From Leptasterias polaris (Eukaryota; Echinodermata; Asteroidea; Forcipulatida; Asteriidae): a stretch of DNA of 64,000 bases. The DNA lies in the NCBI GenBank assembly GCA_037783415.1, contig JAZGTN010000046.1, positions 3,726,501-3,790,500 on the forward strand, written 5' to 3'. This document shows positions 1 to 13,900 of this stretch, piece after piece; positions within the stretch are counted from its first letter, which is position 1, and every line of letters starts with the position of its first letter. The notes below the pieces were generated by a model. It saw only the letters and a program-made list of their open reading frames with translations. It was not told the origin of the DNA and did not search any database. Made by a program: the position numbers and the translations under genes.

Positions 1-43
1 CAAAAAGCCAGTGTTTTCTTTTGCCTTTTTTACAGACACAATA

Positions 44-696
44 TGTGACGGGCTCTACGAAAATGAGTCGCTTGTCGCACAACCCACTTTCAATTACGGG
101 GCAGTTGAGTGTTGGGAGGGTTAAAAAAAAATTGAAATAAAATTGTGATAAAACGGTTTATTGCCTTTTAAGGGTCTATCTTTTCATAATTCTTAAATAG
201 AAACTTTTTTTTTGTTCGATAAACATGAATAAAAACAGTTTTTAATGACCCTTTTGTTTCAATTTTGTACTTTAAAAGGCATTGTAAATGTCTCCCTTTA
301 ATTTATTTCAGATATGCAAATAAGGTCATTTGTAATTAGTATTGAAAATATTAAAATTGCATCGTCATGTGAATACACTAATAAAACTTCCCCAAAAATT
401 TCAAGTCTGTAGCAATTGATTGAGGAACATTGTGGTATCTATGGACAAAATAATAGTATTTCTCTTTTGACATCAATATTTGATGTTTTTTATTAAACGG
501 GCCGTTTCTCCATTAGGGGTTATTTTCAGATATCGACATAATTTGTTTTTCAAAAGGTCATAACTTTTGAACCTAAAATGACACAAGTGTGTAAGAGATG
601 TCAAAATTAAGCTTGTTGTGTGCTCTTTACAGCCATGTATAAAACTCAAAAGTGAATTGTCCCCCCAAGTGACTCATTTTCACAGAGCCCGTCACA
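44..696. mobile_element. TA-flanked MITE (Tc1/mariner-like)
   Basis: Terminal inverted repeats begin TGTGACGGGCTCT and extend about 30 bp with a few mismatches (44-75 against 665-696). Each end is followed by TA, the usual Tc1/mariner target duplication. The A/T-rich interior has no open reading frame of note, so this is a non-autonomous copy. Superfamily assignment rests only on the TA duplication. Confidence 0.7.
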
Positions 697-699
697 TAT

Positions 700-995
700 T
701 ATTGGTGCAATTTTGCGCGTATGACATTTACAATTTTATTAAACGCAATGTGCGGGAACCCAATGTTCTCGAAATGCACGAGGCCTGCAATGACTTCAAT
801 TTGTTGGGTTGTCAGCGTCAGCAGGGCATGCCGTCCAAGTTTGCCCGGCATGGAACAACCATCATTGAATGTGCAGGGCCATTTTTATCCACACATGCCA
901 CAAGAACGCATCCGTTACAAAATTAGTGAAGTGGCGGAAATGCACGCATACGGCAATGTGAAGTTGCATGGTTTTTGCTTATGCAGCAAATTGGT
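700..995. other. Unassigned low-copy stretch split by the foldback element
   Basis: Relatively G/C-rich sequence with open frames on the plus strand and no repeat signature. It resumes after the 996-2590 insertion, because the 9-bp CAAATTGGT is present on both sides. I recognise no protein family in any frame. It could be a gene fragment or an old transposon remnant. Confidence 0.3.
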
Positions 996-2590
996 GGGTT
1001 GTTCTAAAACCCCCTCGACCCCCTCGACCCCCACGACCCACGACCCACAACCCCTCGACGTCCGCCCCGTTATCGAAACGTGTCCCAATTCCAATTCATA
1101 ACACATCGCTTTACGGCCGAGTAAGAATTAAGTTCCCGATTTAGAATTCACAGCGTGTGATCCAAAGAGCTAGCTGGTCTGGCGACGCGACTTCCTTCCG
1201 GCGACCTGCTGATGACCAACAGACCATACGTCCAGAGTCAGTGGTGTTGCACCGACCGAGTGAGAGTCACGACACAAGAAGAGAGGTAGCATGTCAAATA
1301 ATTTCGTGTTGTCAACAATTGTTTGCCAGTCTGTGTGCACGTTACGTGCACACCGATCATGATCTCGTTTCATATGGTCGGGGGCCCGGGTGTGGGAGAC
1401 TGACAACCCCAAAACACGTGTGGGCCATGGTCGGTCGGGTCTACAACCTCGAGCTCCGCATAGAGCAAGTAGTAATTGTTGACACAGGACGGGAGCGATC
1501 AGCCGGAAATGAGTCTGCCTGATCATCACGTAATGAGTTGGCCTAAATCGTACTCGGGCGGTAAACGCAGGATCCCAGTTGGGATATACTCCTATTCAGG
1601 CTCGGGTCGGCCAAGAGATACGCTTGGAAATGCCGCGATTTTTTTTCTGTACACCAAAATTGCCACAGTACCCGATCTCAGCCAATCACGCGCAGTTTGC
1701 TTCGTGCGTGATTGGCTGAGATCGTGTCATGTGGCAATTTTGGGGGTTGTTCTAAAACCCCCTCGACCCCCTCGACCCCCACGACCCACGACCCACGACC
1801 CCCTCGACCCCTCGACTTATGCTCGATTTTTTTTTATGTACACCAAAATTGCCACATGACACGATCTCAGCCAATCACGCACGAAGCAAACTGCGCGTGA
1901 TTGGCTGAGATCGGGTACTGTGGCAATTTTGGTGTACAGAAAAAAAATCGCGGCATTTCCAAGCGTATCTCTTGGCCGACCCGAGCCTGAATAGGAGTAT
2001 ATCCCAACTGGGATCCTGCGTTTACCGCCCGAGTACGATTTAGGCCAACTCATTACGTGATGATCAGGCAGACTCATTTCCGGCTGATCGCTCCCGTCCT
2101 GTGTCAACAATTACTACTTGCTCTATGCGGAGCTCGAGGTTGTAGACCCGACCGACCATGGCCCACACGTGTTTTGGGGTTGTCAGTCTCCCACACCCGG
2201 GCCCCCGACCATATGAAACGAGATCATGATCGGTGTGCACGTAACGTGCACACAGACTGGCAAACAATTGTTGACAACACGAAATTATTTGACATGCTAC
2301 CTCTCTTCTTGTGTCGTGACTCTCACTCGGTCGGTGCAACACCACTGACTCTGGACGTATGGTCTGTTGGTCATCAGCAGGTCGCCGGAAGGAAGTCGCG
2401 TCGCCAGACCAGCTAGCTCTTTGGATCACACGCTGTGAATTCTAAATCGGGAACTTAATTCTTACTCGGCCGTAAAGCGATGTGTTATGAATTGGAATTG
2501 GGACACATTTCGATAACGGGGCGGACGTCGAGGGGTCGTGGGTCGTGGGTCGTGGGGGTCGAGGGGGTCGAGGGGGTTTTAGAACAACCC
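996..2590. mobile_element. Mutator-like foldback element with ~740-bp inverted arms
   Basis: The element begins GGGTTGTTCTAAAAC and ends with its reverse complement. It is flanked by perfect 9-bp direct repeats CAAATTGGT (987-995 and 2591-2599), the target duplication length typical of Mutator-like elements. The left arm (996-1744) and right arm (1838-2590) are identical over long stretches: 1157-1522 and 2064-2429 read as the same frame in opposite directions. Small differences occur near the termini, in the CGACCC-type repeats. The loop (1745-1837) carries a third copy of the terminal sequence, in left-end orientation. The arms also contain a smaller hairpin (1657-1744) around GATCTCAGCCAATCACG. 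No transposase is visible. Confidence 0.85.
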
Positions 2591-2599
2591 CAAATTGGT

Positions 2600-3880
2600 C
2601 CTTGAACATTGAGACCAAAGAGGAAGACAAGAAAATGCGAACAAAACGGTTCATCATTCATAAACATAAGCATGAATGCCAAGCAAATATCCAAGAAAGA
2701 AATTGTGGTGAATAGTGCACGTACCTGTTGGTTCAGAATTGAAAGTTTGTTTGCACTTGAAGACGTCGAGCACATTTCCTTTTTTGGCATCACGAATAAA
2801 GTCATACCTTCTCAACATACACATAACCAAAGGCACACCATCTTCTCACCAATCTCCAGTAGTCAGCAGACGACAGGGTAATTAATTGATTTCAGTTTGA
2901 TACAATTTTGCCAGAAAATTGCCCATATTTTTCACTACAGAAATTAACAGACGACATTAATTGGCAATATTTTTCACATGTGTGATGTCATCGGATGATA
3001 CACTTTTTTTGCTTACTTTCATAGGGAACCAACCAAAACTGTTCTTTTATAAAAACGCTAAATTTTGGCTGGTAACCCGATTCTGCTTAAAGAAACAGTC
3101 TAATTTGCATATTAATCACGTGAAGGTGTTTAAAGAGTTTTGATTGGGAAGGAAGAAAATCTGTGATTTACATGACAGTTGTTCCAAAGTAAAACGTAAA
3201 TATAAATTCATTTATCGTCATGTAAAAAAAGTAACTTGAAATTTGTATTAGAAAAATATGACAACATCCCTCGCAAATAATTCAAAGACATGTAACGAAC
3301 CATTTTCGGTACGAAAATTTAACCATCGAGAATGCACACTCGATATCTAAAAGATTCATTTTAAATATTTTCAGCAAAGAGAAGAATGAAAGAAAATGTC
3401 CAAGACTTGGACTTAGTCGCCTACAGCCATCCATGCCACAGTAGTCTAATCAAACACACAGGTAAATTTTTACTTCAAAAGCTTGTTTTCTGCTTCTTCA
3501 CAAAGTGACTTATTTTCTTAAATAAAAGTACCTATGCATAAATAGGTAATTAATCACTTTCACTTTTCTCTCTGAAATTTTGGTAGGTCAACACAGAATG
3601 GAGTAGTGTTTCCTAATTGCACATAATTATTATACATTTCTCCACAAAATAACAGGTGCTGTAAACAACTTGATGCTTCGATCAGTATGCTCTAATGAGT
3701 CAGGGGAAAAAAATTCAATTGAACATAATTATCAGTCTTCCTGATAATAACCGAGACAATGTCTTAATAGTAAAATCTCTACTTGAGAAGTAAAGATAAT
3801 TTATTTCATAAAATTTCTGACATTTAAGTTAAGCTACTACAGCAAAATAATAACAGTAAGTTTGGTGGGAAAAGAGACAT
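2600..3880. other. Stretch without recognised gene
   Basis: A possible minus-strand exon lies at about 2725-2835 (a short open frame ending at a GTACGTG donor), but there is no family match and no partner exon. From about 2900 the sequence is A/T-rich. Near 3660-3695 a piece resembling the GCTTCGATCAGTATGCTCT repeat seen again near 59.2-59.4 kb is present. Nothing else can be supported. Confidence 0.3.
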
Positions 3881-3884
3881 TTGT

Positions 3885-4925
3885 AATTACCCAGAGTGGG
3901 ATTCGACCCTTAAATAATGAAAGGTAAGTAGTGTAACTGCGAATAATATTATTGGGCAATCATTTCTTGATTGTCTAGTTTGTAATTACCAAGGATGGGA
4001 TTCGAACCCTAAATAATGAAAGGTAAGCAGTGTAACCGTGGGCGTGGATAATGCTAATGGTCAATCATTCCTTGATTAACAACTTTGTGATTAACCAGAA
4101 CCCTAAATCATAAAAGGTAAGCAGAATTACCCAGAGTGGAATTCGAACCTTAACTAATGCAAGGGAAGAAGCGTACTATTTCGGATAAGTGAACGGGCAA
4201 TCATTCTTTGATTAACCAGCTTGTGATTACCCATAGTGGGATTCGAACCCTAAAAAACAAAAAGTAAGCAGTGTAACTGCAGATAAGTCAATGGACAATC
4301 ATTCCTTGATTAACCAGTTTGTGATTACCCAAGGTGGCATTCGAACCCTTAACAATGAAAGGAAAGCAGTATAACTGTGAAGGTTTGCCAATCATTCCTC
4401 AATTACTAGTTGTGTTTACCCAGGGTGGGATTTGAACCCTAAATCACAAAAGGTAAGTAGATTAACTGTGGATATTTGGCGACCATTCCTTAATTGACCA
4501 GTTTTGTAATTACCAAGGATGGGATTCGAACTCCAAATAATGAAAGATAAGCAGTGTAACCGTGGGCATGGATAATGCTTAAGGGCAATCATTCCTTGAT
4601 TAACCACTTTGTGATTAACCAGAATGGGATTCGAACCCTAAATAACGAAAAGTAAGCAGTGTAACTGCAGATAAGTCAATAGACAATCAATTCTACCAAG
4701 GCTGGGATTCGAACCCAATGAAAGGTAAGCAGTGAAACCATGGGCGTGGATAATGCTTATGGGCAATCACCCCTTGATTAACCAGTTTGTGTTATCTCTC
4801 TGAGTGGGAATCTAACCCCCCAAAATGGAAGATAAGCAGTTTAACTGCAGATGAGTTAATGGGCAATCATTCCTGGATTAACCAGTTTGTGGATGTCCAG
4901 GATTGGGTTAGAGCCCTGAAAAACT
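3885..4925. repeat. ~100-bp tandem satellite carrying tRNA B-box-like motifs
   Basis: About ten to twelve diverged units, each with a core such as TGGGATTCGAACCCT followed by AAATAATGAAAGGTAAGCAG and TCATTCCTTGATTAACCAG. On the minus strand the core reads GGTTCGAATCCCA, the consensus of a tRNA T-arm and RNA polymerase III B box. No full tRNA cloverleaf is present, so this looks like amplified 3' halves of a tRNA-derived SINE. It lies just downstream of the GTF2F1 stop codon and could be part of its 3' UTR, since no AATAAA is obvious on the minus strand before about 3.8 kb. Confidence 0.75.
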
Positions 4926-4960
4926 GAACGGAATGCAAAAATGCGGCAAATAAAGTAATC

Positions 4961-7900
4961 TCATTCTTTGATGAACCAGTACGTCTTGTCCTTAATCTTA
5001 GTCTGCTGTGGGTTCAATTTCCTCATGATTTCAGTGAACTGTTTGACGAGCATGTCTGACTTGAGTCCTATCTTCTTGGACTTGAGTTTGTAGAGAAGAT
5101 CTTTGGTTGTCATGGGTTTCCGCACAAGGTACCGTCTTATGACATCTTCTGTCAGCCCAACCATCTCCCTGATTTCAACAAAGATAAGTTAATCGTTATT
5201 TTATAAGAATATTAACAGAAGATTATCATCTTGGTTTTAACGTTGCCCCAATTTTTTATTTTGTTAATGTTATTTTAGACAAATTTTAAGGTTTTAAAAT
5301 AAAATAATAATCCACAGGCTACTAAGGTGGTATTTGACCCCATAACCCACACATTCTATTTTGGTTTGACACTCACAGCGATAAGGTAAGTTGTGATTAA
5401 GTTTCAAGATTTAAGTAAATATTTCATGATTTTTCTAAATTGGAAACAAATTTAAAGGAAAAGGTATCAAACTTACTTCCCCGGTGTCCTTGAAGCTGAC
5501 GCACTCTCTTCTGTTTTGTGTCGCTTCGATGAGGAAGCTTCATCGGTACCCGGCCTCTTTAATGAGACTACAAGAAGACAAAATGTTCAGAAAAATTGAT
5601 TAAAAATCCCTGAAACTCAACAACTGAAACATAAAAACAGGGCCACCTACCTATGTTCTGACAACCACTATGTTCCAACACCCCTATGTTCCGACACCCC
5701 CGTGATTCAACAACCCTGTGTTCTGACAACCCGTGTTCCAACACCTCTATGTTCCAACACCCCTATGTTCCGACACCCCCTGTGTTTCAACACCCCTGTG
5801 TTCCAAAACCCCTATGTACCGACACCCCTACATGTATGTTCCGACACCCCTATAATCTGACACCCCTAGTGTACAATAATAAACCTGTCTGGGTGTATGG
5901 TGAGGACTGAACAGAAGTGAATGATCTCTAAAGAGTTAAGGGAGTGGACGAGAAAAATAACCTTGGGTTGAGCAAAGAAAAATTTCCTAGAGTGGGACTT
6001 GAACCTACGACCAATGGACTAACATGCCGGCGCTATACCAACTAAGCTATCTAGCCCTAATGTTGGCATCTCCCTATTTTGTCAACATCTTTGTTCGCGG
6101 AGCCAGTAAGAAGACATACACCCTTTAACTGCCATATAGCCAGGGAAAATAACCATCAAAACGTAAGCAAGAAAAACAACCGTCTAGTGGTGTGATACAT
6201 GAATGGTATAGTAGTAAAACCATGTTTTCATTTCAAATAGAAACATACCTCTGTCTTGTAGCTTATCCGCTGCATCAGACAGTGTATTTGTCGTTGTGGC
6301 GCTGTTCAAATTTGCATTCTGCGTCGGCGTCTCAGGTCTGCTCCCACTCCTACTAGACGTCTTTGAGGGCGTTTTTTGGTTTGGTGGAGTGGCTGGCCTC
6401 TTGGACGGCTTCTTTTGCTGCCAGAAAAATATGTAATAATAATAATAAATTAACTTACAAGCGCAATATTACTGAGAAAACAGCCTCATAGCGCTATGAA
6501 CAAAAACAAAGCTAGATAAAAAGACACGCGTCACGTGTCATACTTTATTTTGCCATGTAAATACTACCATGATGCGTAACGATCCAAAAATTTAATATTG
6601 GAGTCCAATATTGATAAATATAGGACACTTGGAGCACTTCACAGTGTCACTAAACGAGCAGAAAAAAAATAAAAAAATCAGCTGATCAGCTGAAAAGCTG
6701 CATGCCTGCAATAAGTGACCGAATCACCGTACCTTTTGAATTGAATTGAAATGGTTCATTGAAATTCAAATTCTGTAAAAGACAGCTTGAGGGCTGATAC
6801 ATTACGAATTAACAAAAAGTAAAAAGGATAAAATAGAAAGAATAGGCTATGATAATTAAAAAGAAGACGATATAGAGAATAATGTAAAAATTGTGTGTAA
6901 AAAGAGTTAAACGAATGTAGGATATAAAAAACAAACCAAAAAATACAACAACAAACTTTTTTCCACTAACCTGCATTAACATAGCTGAATGAATTTTGGT
7001 ATCGTCGATATCGCTGTCATCCGAGTCTGAACTACTGGAGCTGCTCTCCCCTTTTAAAACAACAAATACTACAATCTCAAGTTACTGTTAAAACCCTACC
7101 ACATTCAACGTCAAGTAGCCGGTTCTAGGCTCTGTTTAAATATGTTGAACTGAGGACTTACTACTGTGCCACAGCCACAATCATGGGTACACTTTTTGTT
7201 ACAAAGACACCAAATGAACAACAGATAAATATTGAGTAACTCTTTGCAGATCTTGTATTTGACAAACTCAAGCACTTTTTATTCATCATTGACACAGCGA
7301 TTGCTAATTGATATATAAATAACATTGAGATATAACTGCTACCAGTGGTTTTCAAACATGTGTACCCATGATCGTGGCTGTGCACTACTGCAAATCTGGG
7401 CCCAATTTCATTGAGAAAATTGCTTCAAAATTTTCTGTGAAGCAAAAGTAAGCAGGATACCAGTCACAGATTGTACATGTGACATGGAATATTGGCTGGT
7501 AACCTTATTCTGGTAAGCATAATTTTGTTGTACTTAGGTACTGTTTTAATCCTTTAACCCTAACAATCCCAAACCCTACAAATTCAAACAGGGCAAAGTG
7601 TTTAATTTTGTTAGGTTAAGTACAGTGAAGTTAGGATTGGGTGGGTGTTTGATTCTGTGGGATTGTGTATCCTTGCTGCCAAGTAATGGTGTTGGAATTT
7701 GATTGAGTGGGTATGGTGGATGTGTGAAATGTACATGTCTGGCATTGCTCTTTCCTCCATGGTCTAATGATGTGTAATTTTGTTTGAGTGGGGATGGTTG
7801 GCAATTTTAGCATTATGTACATGTGTGGAGCCAACAGTATGACAGCGAGAAACCCAAGTTGTGCTTCAAATGAACCGAGTCCAAACAACATTTTGTCCCA

Positions 7901-10900
7901 CATAAAAAAATAGTGTAAAGATAGTTGTTTGATTATGTTACGTTGGGTACTGTGTGATTTCACTGATAAAATTTTGCACATGCCAAGTGTACACACTCCA
8001 ACAAAATCAAACAAAAAAGGCCTGTTGGAGTTTGTTAGGTTGTGTATCATCCCCCTAAGATTGGGTACAGTTCCCATCGCATGGTAGTATAAGCTGTTGG
8101 AATTTGTTGGGTTAGGGATGGATTCTAGTAAAAACGCTTTGGGAGTTAGGGATATATATGTAGATATAAATACAATAAAACTAACCAGTGAAAAGTGCAC
8201 TTCAAAAACCGGGGAGAATATGTCCACGTAGGAAGAATAATCCCTACAGGAATACACAATCTGAGAAACGTTTCTGACAGAAACGTTTCTCAGATTCAAA
8301 TTTGTTTCCATAACCTACATTACATTAATTTTCAAAACGCTTTATACTATTGAAAGCTGCTGTACTTCTAACAAAAGTAAGTTTCTATTGCCATTAATTT
8401 TAAAAGTGATTACCAAAGGTATAACCTCCACTTAAGGTAGGGTGTCTTACCTTCCTTCTTGACTTTCCCCTCAGTTTTTCCGTCCATCTCGTCCTTTTTC
8501 TCTTTTCCGTCCTTCACTTTGTTCTCCTCCTCTTCTTCCTCCTCCTCCTCCTCTTCGTCTTCAATCATTTGTAACTCCTCATCAAGATCCTTGATGTTAA
8601 TCTTTTGTTGTTCCTCCTCATCATCACTGATTGACCAATCACAACACAGGAAGAGAAAAATCAAAGACTTATTAACATCCCAATAATTTAAATAAATATA
8701 TATTCAGTATATTTCCTCGAAAATAAACAAAACACCAATGGTTCTTTTCCCCACACTGACATACCAAGAGTGGCATAATTTTTAGCCCAAAGAAGTTTGA
8801 TCGTCTAGAATGCTGACAAGGCTGACGAGTGTGTGTTCGACTCCCAAATGCAACTGTGAATTAGGCCCATTTCAGACCCATAATGGGCTCCCTGTCGGAC
8901 CCATAATTTCAGACCCATAATGGGCTCCCTGTTTGCCCTCATGCGTTCGTACTAAGTCAGTTGGATTGTTTCACCATCGTCTCAGTTAGTTTACCTACGT
9001 CAAATAATCCAAGTGCAGACGTCTGTCAAATTTACCCTGTTGGAACGTCACCTGTGGTCTCATTAAAAAATTAATCCAAATGCGAACATGGCTTATTTAA
9101 GTCATTTCAAGACTACACACTATCAGAAGTGCGAGTTGCTACTTGCTTGTGTAATTTTTTTTAGATTACTGCTTCTAGGAAAAATGACCTTTCCAGGGTA
9201 AACTATAGAGGGCGCACTGTTTTGTGAATTACCAGTATTGCTATAGACCATGTGACTTGTGCCATCACATGTTTACAAAAGAGCCACAGAGCCTGGACTT
9301 TCTGCAGGCACAGTTTGTACACAGCTCAATGGAAGAATACAAGAAATCTTATGTTTCATGGAGATTGCACTGTCAACTTTTGATATGAAGAAAAGGGGAT
9401 ACATGTTGTATCTCAAAAGCTGCACAGCTGTTGCTTTTGTAATTTTGAATTTCTGTAAAAATTATGACACAAAATGTAAATGTTCCCATATAGCCTGTGT
9501 ACTATCTTACCGTCAGGAAATGCATTATAATGTACAAGGTCACTACTCTGTAAACAAAGGTAACATGGTCTATAAATGGCACCATACCTTGAATCCTCTG
9601 AGATGTAGTCTAGTTCCTTGCAATCAAAATCCCCCTCGTCACTTTCCTCTTCCCCTTCATCATCGGAATCCTGCTTCTTTTTCTTGCTCCGTCTCTTCTT
9701 CGCTCCCTTTTTCTTGGACTTTGATTTGGCTGTGAAGATGTATAGCTCTGAAATTTAGAGTCTTTCAACTACTTAACATAATAACTAGTCACACTGCCCC
9801 ACTTTAACATACAAAACACTGCAACGCATTTGGTCATGAGAGCAAAGTGCAGTGAAATTGTCAGCACCGATGCTGCACTCTTCACACTGGCTCCCCATTA
9901 TCAAACGGATTCAATTCAAAATTATTCTTCTTACATACAAAGCAAGAAATGGCCTCCCTCCCACATACCTTAGTAGTCTCATCCCTCAAAGGTTGCAAAC
10001 CTCATTCATCAACCTTCGATCAATACCAATATCCACTATCAACTCTCCCTCGGCCCACACATAAACACCCCGCTATGGTCAATGAGCGTTCCCAGTGGCT
10101 GTACCAGCACTATGGAACAAACTCTCTCTGCACATCCGAGACGAGACTCACCCTCCATCAACTCATTCAACACTCAGTTGAAAACACAAAGATATATAAA
10201 TATATATATATGTTCATACATTTTTTACATCAAGAGAACCCAGCACAAGAAAAAGGTTCCCTGGGCTCGATTTTCACAAACAGCTATAGATTGATCTTAA
10301 CTGCGAATCAATCTTAATTGCTAAGCAAAGTGTGAAGTCACAATACAAATTACTATGGATCTTAGTGCTTTAAGAAATCGAACCCCAGTGCAATTTAATT
10401 AAGATCAGGTTGGTTCAGTGGTTTCTTTCCCTGCCTTTCACCTCTGTGGACCCAGTTTGAGTCTCAACTCAGACCAAGAGGGGATTGGGTTTTCAGTCTC
10501 TACCTAATTCATGTAATTGAGTGGGTTTCCCCAATTTGGGGTTTTCCTCCCACATCTAAAACTGCAGGCATGGAATCACACGGAGACCAGGGTCTCTGTT
10601 GCCCCTTGTCTTGGCCTTGGTGCCCCTACAAAAGTTTCCCAAAGATTTTCCTTTTCTAATGGAAGTGCCCTCTGCAGAATGAAAATGGCCTCTCAAAGAT
10701 AAAATTCCAGGCCTGAAATTAAACATTTCTTCTTGTCTCCTATTCCTCATCCTGTGGATGTTGGATGTGTAATGAAATAACAATAACAGTAATACTAATA
10801 ATAGTGGCTTCTTATACAGCGCTCATATCCGTCACTCAGTGAGGCTCAAAGCCCTTCAACAGTCAGTATTTTTATGCAAGGTACATGTATGTGGACAAGT

Positions 10901-13900
10901 ATGTAATTGCAGCCAATCAAACCAGGAACACCAGGAAATAAATAAATAAACAAAACAAAAATTAACTAAAGAATCTCATCTATAAAACTTCTATGAAAAT
11001 TTGACAAGGAATGTTTATAATCAGTGTTTCTGATCGGACTGATTTTTAATTTACCAGCTGGTTCATCATCATCGCTGATGTAGGCATCACTCTCCTCGGA
11101 CGTCATCAGATCTTGATAATCGTCATCTTCTGTAATCCTCTGGAAAAAAAACCCCCAAAACAAGGTATTGGCTAACATGCCTCGAAATGTCTCTTTTATG
11201 GGGGTTATTGTGTAACACCCAATTCAAGACCATTGTCCCATTGTTGTACAATGTGGCATACAAGAATGGACAGGAGCATTGTTTATCATTGCATTCTACT
11301 CATTGGAAGGTAGGTTTGGGGGTTCCGAGATTCATGGCAGATTATCGGCCATTGCAATGTACAATGTGTGTCTACTCATATTCTCTCACACAACATCGAA
11401 TCCCGGTGCTAATCATGAGAACCTTTGTGGTCTTTCCTTTGTCAAGACAGGGTTTCATTGTGGCAATAACACTTTCAAAAGAAAATAATAACTCCAGATG
11501 CTCAATAAAGTTTTTAAAATTAATACTGCAGGTTGGCATGGACCCGAAGTGGTTGCTCTGAAAGAGTCCCAAAGTAAAATGACACACTATTTGAACATGA
11601 GGTTTAAGAGACTTGTTGTTTCCCCCCCCCCCCCCCCCCTTCTTCTTTTTTACGGAATCTATATATTGAAAACTAAGTGCATCACAAAACTGAATTTGAC
11701 ATTAGAGCCCCTCTTTCAGGAAATATTGGTTGTCCAATCTTACCAGATCGACCTTCTTCTTTCTGGTCTTGGTCTTGGCCTTCAACTCCTCGTCATCCTC
11801 TTTGCTTAATTCCTCCCCGGTGCTTTCCTTCATCCGCTTCTCTACCATCAGGGAGAAGAAATTAAAGGTGCGGTCTCTCCTAGAAAAAAACAAATAATCT
11901 TCTGATTGATCTTTTTGTAGGCCTTCCTCACCAACAACAAAATAAACTGCAACGCCTCAAAAACGGTGCTGCCAGATTTGTAGCGCTCACCAAAAACTAT
12001 AGTCACAAAACACCTGTTCTTGAACCCCTCCTTTGGTTGCCTGTTGCGAAACGCATCACCCTCAAAATTCTGTTGCTGGTCCACCTATAACACCATGAGA
12101 ATTGGGAGAGCTGACTGTCCGAGGAGAAGACAGAACATTTTAAGTATTTATATGGTGGTGGTACTTATTTGAGAAGGGGTTTCAGACCCAGTAAAAGTTG
12201 TGCCTGGTTGAATACTTATTTGAGATGGGGTTTCAGACCCAGTAAAAGTTAAAGTGTCTGGTTGAGTACATATTTAAGATGGGGTTTCAGACCCAGTAAA
12301 AGTTAAAGTGCCTGGTTGAGTACTTATTTGAGATGGGGTTTCAGACCCAGTAAAAAGTTAAAGTGCTGGTTGAGTACTTATTTGAGATGGGGTTTCAGAC
12401 CCAGTAAAAAGTTAAAATGCCTGGTTGAGTACTTATTTGAGATGGGGTTTCCGACCCAGTAAAAAGTTTAAATGAAGTTGTGTATTTACAACATGAGGAG
12501 TGTGGAACACCAAACTAGTAGCAGAGAATTGCTTTATTTCATTTTGTAAATGAATTGTATATAATAAGGCTGTTGGCCTGTGGAATTTTGTGTAAATAAA
12601 TCTAAGTGGAACTAAAGAAGGCTTCAGACTTTATAATTATTTTAAGACCAACGTTGTTCTCACACACTTCATGGCTCCTCACCAGGCTATATGCAGAATT
12701 TAATACAGGTATACAATCCTCCACGTAGACTAAGGTCATCAGACACCTCCCTTCTTCAAGCTTCCAGATCCCTACGCTCTTGGGGTGACTGCGTTTTTCC
12801 CATGCTGGCCCTACTCTCTGGAACAGTCTTCCACTTGCCCTTCGTCAAGCCTCATCAGCCAGTTCTTTCAAACAATTTCTCAAAACCTAATTGTTCACAC
12901 TCTAATCCAAATCAGTATATTTTTTCCGCTTTTTGCTTTTGCATATTGTTGAGTGGCATGAGCGTCACTCTGGATGGAACTGTGCACTAGATAAGAAGCC
13001 ACTATTCTTTTTATTATTATTGATCTCAAATGGACTAGCCTTTCAACAAGTGAGCTTTTAGTGGTTATAAGCCCTCTGCTTACAAGCCCAAATTGCGAAA
13101 GTGAAGCAACTTTCCAGGCATCACAATTGGAAAACAGCGCTGATTGCTTGCGTCACGCCAAAAGCTTTGCCTTCTCTTTCATGTGCAGCATGAACCGGGC
13201 TTCAGAAAGAGGAGGTTTGTCGTAAGATTATCTCACTAGGCGCACTTGTGGATTCAGAATACAGTGCCATGCCAGATTTGACTTGGGAGGAAAGGGGGTG
13301 AGTTCCACTCCGACTTTGCCAACATACCTGTTTCCCAACCAGAAACCAGAATGTGCTGAGAAAAAAATGTGTTGGCAACACTAATGAAATTCGGGGCACG
13401 TGCCCCCCCTTCAAAACCTCAAAACGAGACGATCCTGCCCCCCTGAAAAAAAAGAGCACAACATGACCCCACCATTAAAAAACCTGGCCCATCCCTACCC
13501 TGAAAAGCAATGCCCCCTCCCCTGTGCCCCACTCCACCTCACTTGGTTCAAAATCAATTCAAGTAAAACCTAACACCCCTGCAACCCACCTTCCGAACTC
13601 CTCCTCTGCCTCCTCAGCCGTCAGCGTCTTGTGTTTAGCAACTGACGTGAAGCTGTACCAGGAATCAACCGGCATGGCTTCAAAGGTGCCGTCTGCTTGC
13701 TGCTTGAAGACATAGTAGGTGGAGTTCTCACTGATAAGACCTTCCTTCTTGCCCTTGTACCTGCAGGAAATGAGGTCGATCAAGCATAAAACAATCAAAA
13801 AGAAAAGAAGAAGTTCTTATATAGACCCATTGCACAACGCGGAATGCACATTCGAACATGATGCGCGCCCTTCCATTTTGGGAGTCAACTCTATGATTCT

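Noticed and set aside
1157..2429. Identical 119-121-residue frames in the foldback arms as genes
   Set aside because: They mirror each other because the arms are inverted copies; both strands are open, with no recognisable domain.
5985..6060. Functional tRNA genes at this and similar SINE positions
   Set aside because: A and B boxes are visible but acceptor stems do not pair, and shared SINE bodies follow; these are SINE heads.
8410..8664. Separate Glu-rich small protein
   Set aside because: It is exon 9 of GTF2F1 extended into its introns; phases and acidic composition fit RAP74.
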